8,663 nucleotides of DNA from Desulfobacteraceae bacterium UBA2771 (GTDB lineage Bacteria > Desulfobacterota > Desulfobacteria > Desulfobacterales > Desulfosarcinaceae). Made by a program: the position numbers and the translations under genes. The stretch lies in contig DEIP01000160.1 of the NCBI GenBank assembly GCA_002352605.1, forward strand, positions 1-8,663, read 5' to 3'. Below, piece after piece: positions 6,352 to 8,663 of this stretch (within the stretch, counting starts at the first letter, position 1; each line of letters begins with the position of its first letter). The notes under the pieces are model-generated. The model did no database searches. It saw only the letters and a list, made by a program, of their open reading frames with translations, and had not been told where the DNA came from.

Positions 6352-8487
6352 TCACGTTCCAGATTCGGCAACCTTTTCATCCTGCGTGGAGAGGTGTCCC
6401 CCCATCGCGTTGAGCAGCAGGGTGATAGGGCGGTTTTCCTCGCTCGTGCCGGCAAAGCGGATGGGGCCCGGATGCCGGTAGTGGTCTTCTCCAGGGTTGG
6501 CGGCCAGCCATTTGTCACGGAACATCTTGACCACGCGGAAGGCCGGGGAGTGGATGTCCACGATACTCTTCTCCAGAACCAGCTCCAGCTTTCCCTTGCG
6601 TTCCTCCAGGTGCATCAGCGGGGCGATGGGAATGCCGATGGGGCGCCAGTTGGCAAAATCCTGCTCCAGGTTCAAGATGGCGGCCATCTGGCCGGTGGCG
6701 CCGTTGGCGATCAGGCTGAACACGGTCCGGCCCAGGTTGTAGGTATAGATGCAGTCGAATCGGGTGGGATTGCTGCCCCGGCCGTCGTAGCCGTAAAAAT
6801 GGGCCTGGTTTTTGAATTTGGGGACGGATTGTTCGAATATTTTCTCGATGGGTGCCGGAATGGGGTCCTCGTCGCTCAGGAAACCGGCCTTGACCAGTGT
6901 CGACGTGAGGGTCTTTTTAGAGATGATTGTTTTTTTGATCATCAGGAACCGGGCCTGCTTCCAGTTGCCGAAAAGAATGGGCCCGTAAAGCTCCGGATCC
7001 AGCCCCCCTTTTTGCAGTGTCTTGACGAACTGCACATCCTGGATGCCGATTTTGTAGTGGCCCTTCTCCTTCAAAAGGTCCAGGTAGTCTTTCACCAGGC
7101 CAAGAAGCACCGCCTCCGTCTCGACTTGGGAAAACTGGAAATTGCCGTGGCTGTCCCGTTCGGTTAGCAGCCCTTCTTGAAAGAATGACGGAATGTCGTT
7201 GAATAGCTCATCGTCCCGGGCATTCCACACATGGTACGAGACATCCTTGCGGATGCCCCGCACCAGCCGTCGCAGGTACTCCAGTTTGAGGTTCAGGGTG
7301 GGAAAGGCCGTGTGAAAATCCTGGTCGTGCAGCTTGTTGAAGTTGCCGATGATTGTGGAAAGCTTGATGATGAATACCTGGATCTCGTTGATGAACTCCA
7401 GCACGCCTTCGGGAACTACGAGGACACCGTAGTTTTTGCCCACGGCGGCGCGGTCAAGGATGGCATCGCAGATTACCCGGGAGAGGTGCCGCAGGGTCAT
7501 GCCGTAGGCGGTGTAGTCCACCACACCCTCTTTTTCGGCTTTCTCGAGTCGGGCATCGTCCATATAGTCAGCCAGGTCTTCGCCGATCAGGGTCATGTTG
7601 GCATGGGTCTGGAGGGCGACCTCCAGGGCCAGGTGGCTGGCCACACGGCCCATGACCTTGCATACATGCCAGTACTTTACGTCCGAACCGGCGTCGGTGC
7701 ACAGGTTGGCGATGGCCTGGGAAAAGGCGCGGGCGGCGGTGTGAAACCCGAAGGACATGGCGCACAGCACCTTGCCGCCAGCGTCGCGGACCTGAATGTC
7801 GCCGTCGATGGTTTTGGGGACGCCGATGACTTGAATGCCGTCTTCGAACATCTCCTGAGCAAGAAAGGCGGCGTTGGTATTGGAGTCGTCCCCCCCCACC
7901 ACCACCAGGGCGTCCAGCTCCATGTTCTTGCAGGTTTCCCGGGACAGGGACATTTTATTCTCGTCGTCAATCTTGGTGCGCCCGGTTTTGATCATGGTAA
8001 ATCCGCCCACGTTACGGAACCGGTCCACAAGCTCGTGGGTCAGTTCAACGGTGTCCCCATCGATGATGCCGTCGGGCCCCATGAGAAATCCGAAAAGCCG
8101 CGTCTGGGGATTGGCCGCTTTGGCGGCGTCAAAAATACCGGCAATGACGTTGTGCCCCCCCGGGGAGGGGCCGCCGGAGAAGACGATGCCGATGTTGCGT
8201 GTCTTTTTATACCTCCTCACCACGTCGTCGTCGCCATCATCGTTGCCCTCGACCCGTTGGACGGCATTGTCGATGATGTGCGACAACTGCCGGTGAGCCT
8301 CCTTGTCGATCTTGAACTGGTATTGCGCGTCGGTCACCAGGTGGGTGATCGGGTTTTTGAACGCTTCGCACACCGGGGGCCGATAGGCAATTCTCTCCTT
8401 AAACTCTAAATTTACATCGGCGACGGCGTCCGCGACCGCTGGATGGTCGAGCAACTTGTCGAGTCGGATGTTGGATGGTTCCGGCAT
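6352..8487 (-). CDS. PPi-type 6-phosphofructokinase (diphosphate--fructose-6-phosphate 1-phosphotransferase)
   Basis: This cytoplasmic enzyme phosphorylates fructose 6-phosphate to fructose 1,6-bisphosphate in glycolysis; with PPi as donor the step is reversible. Family motifs appear in order: SGGPSPGGHN (104-113), GGDDSNTNA (198-206), PKTIDGD (224-230, catalytic base Asp228), MGR (279-281), PEG (359-361) and GYDGRGSNPT (566-575). ATP-dependent enzymes have Gly where Asp201 stands (GGDG) and Gly where Lys225 stands; Asp and Lys here are the known signature of PPi dependence. The protein is 711 residues, longer than the roughly 550 usual for long-form PPi enzymes, with about 95 residues before the first motif. 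The ATG start is supported by AGGAGGG five bases upstream. G+C content is higher than in its neighbours. Donor preference is inferred from motifs only. Confidence 0.92.
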   Translation of the reverse strand: MPEPSNIRLDKLLDHPAVADAVADVNLEFKERIAYRPPVCEAFKNPITHLVTDAQYQFKIDKEAHRQLSHIIDNAVQRVEGNDDGDDDVVRRYKKTRNIGIVFSGGPSPGGHNVIAGIFDAAKAANPQTRLFGFLMGPDGIIDGDTVELTHELVDRFRNVGGFTMIKTGRTKIDDENKMSLSRETCKNMELDALVVVGGDDSNTNAAFLAQEMFEDGIQVIGVPKTIDGDIQVRDAGGKVLCAMSFGFHTAARAFSQAIANLCTDAGSDVKYWHVCKVMGRVASHLALEVALQTHANMTLIGEDLADYMDDARLEKAEKEGVVDYTAYGMTLRHLSRVICDAILDRAAVGKNYGVLVVPEGVLEFINEIQVFIIKLSTIIGNFNKLHDQDFHTAFPTLNLKLEYLRRLVRGIRKDVSYHVWNARDDELFNDIPSFFQEGLLTERDSHGNFQFSQVETEAVLLGLVKDYLDLLKEKGHYKIGIQDVQFVKTLQKGGLDPELYGPILFGNWKQARFLMIKKTIISKKTLTSTLVKAGFLSDEDPIPAPIEKIFEQSVPKFKNQAHFYGYDGRGSNPTRFDCIYTYNLGRTVFSLIANGATGQMAAILNLEQDFANWRPIGIPIAPLMHLEERKGKLELVLEKSIVDIHSPAFRVVKMFRDKWLAANPGEDHYRHPGPIRFAGTSEENRPITLLLNAMGGHLSTQDEKVAESGT

Positions 8488-8522
8488 TCAGCCCTCCTGA
8501 ACAGATAATTGCTTGGTCTATG

Positions 8523-8551
8523 GATCGCGCTTCCCGTAACCGGGAGCGATC
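8523..8551 (-). promoter_or_regulatory. Hairpin in the phosphofructokinase mRNA leader
   Basis: GATCG (8523-8527) pairs with CGATC (8547-8551), and inside it CTTCCCG (8530-8536) pairs with CGGGAG (8541-8546) around a TAAC loop, with small bulges. The stem totals about 11 pairs. It would lie roughly 13-41 bases after the inferred transcription start and about 25 bases before the ribosome binding site. Roles such as transcript stabilisation or protein binding are possible; no T-tract follows, so it is not an obvious attenuator. Confidence 0.4.
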
Positions 8552-8570
8552 GGCCTGCTGGATCGACTCT

Positions 8571-8598
8571 ATTATCCCCGGGCGGTGGTTCAAGTCAA
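8571..8598 (-). promoter_or_regulatory. Sigma70-like promoter of the phosphofructokinase gene
   Basis: On the minus strand, TTGACT (8598-8593) and GATAAT (8576-8571) are 16 bases apart, each one mismatch from the sigma70 consensus. Transcription should start near 8564, leaving a leader of about 77 bases before the ATG at 8487. Confidence 0.55.
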
Positions 8599-8617
8599 CC
8601 CCAACGTTGCATAAGCT

Positions 8618-8648
8618 GGAGGGATTCTTCGGTCTCGGCGCTCCCTCC
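8618..8648. repeat. Seven-base inverted repeat near the right edge
   Basis: GGAGGGA (8618-8624) and TCCCTCC (8642-8648) are perfect inverted repeats 17 bases apart. The inner part (TTCTTCGGTCTCGGCGC) resembles the 'GGATTCTTCGG' style of dispersed intergenic repeats. No T-tract follows on either strand. Nothing else is visible between 8599 and 8663. Confidence 0.3.
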
Positions 8649-8663
8649 TTACATCCGGCGGTT

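Noticed and set aside
6165..6518. Minus-strand open frame of 117 codons bridging the enzyme gene and the 202-aa gene
   Set aside because: Its first half is the out-of-frame end of the enzyme gene and its end runs into the 202-aa gene. The hydrophobic segment near 6250-6300 is short and lacks its own start.
6298..7167. Plus-strand open frame of 289 codons
   Set aside because: Antisense to the same enzyme gene, with no recognisable domain and no ribosome binding site.
7231..8409. Long plus-strand open frame of 392 codons opposite the phosphofructokinase gene
   Set aside because: It is a shadow of a G+C-rich gene. The translation is rich in Gly, Val, His and Asp without any domain, and the opposite strand has all phosphofructokinase motifs.
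1..8663. CRISPR array, tRNA or rRNA genes
   Set aside because: No regularly spaced direct repeats, tRNA-like cloverleaf or rRNA sequence was seen by eye on either strand.

Overview
The window reads as a bacterial chromosome segment, probably from a sulfate-reducing or related Desulfobacterota (deltaproteobacterial) lineage. That is an inference from gene content and style: a long PPi-type phosphofructokinase, FlgO/FlgT-like envelope proteins, a lipoprotein carrying a CxxCH haem motif, and decayed REP-associated transposase DNA. No rRNA, tRNA or other taxonomic marker is present. All intact genes lie on the minus strand, so the operon order runs from high to low coordinates.

Right end (about 6350-8600): one large gene for a 711-residue PPi-type phosphofructokinase, a glycolytic enzyme. 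It has a good sigma70-like promoter (8571-8598), a hairpin in its leader (8523-8551) and a strong ribosome binding site. It is visibly richer in G+C than the rest of the window.

Centre (about 2338-6192): four genes for exported proteins in one direction. They are a 202-aa periplasmic protein of unknown family, a 413-aa lipoprotein with TPRs and a CsgG/FlgO-like domain, a 239-aa lipoprotein with the same domain, and a 375-aa secreted protein with a FlgT-like N-terminal domain. The last two overlap by one base (TAATG). In Vibrio, FlgO, FlgP and FlgT build an outer-membrane ring around the flagellar motor. Here the same domain types occur together with no flagellar gene in view, so they may form another outer-membrane complex. 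This cluster is the most interesting content of the window.

Next (626-2233): a 535-aa lipoprotein with TolB-type beta-propeller repeats and one haem c motif (CASCH). It may end the same transcript or be separate.

Left end (1-625): a graveyard of mobile DNA. It holds a roughly 120-bp imperfect palindrome, the C-terminal half of a HicB-type antitoxin cut off exactly where the palindrome ends, the first 11 or so codons of a REP-associated Y1 transposase followed by decay, and a short dispersed-repeat-like sequence. No complete mobile element or toxin-antitoxin pair remains.
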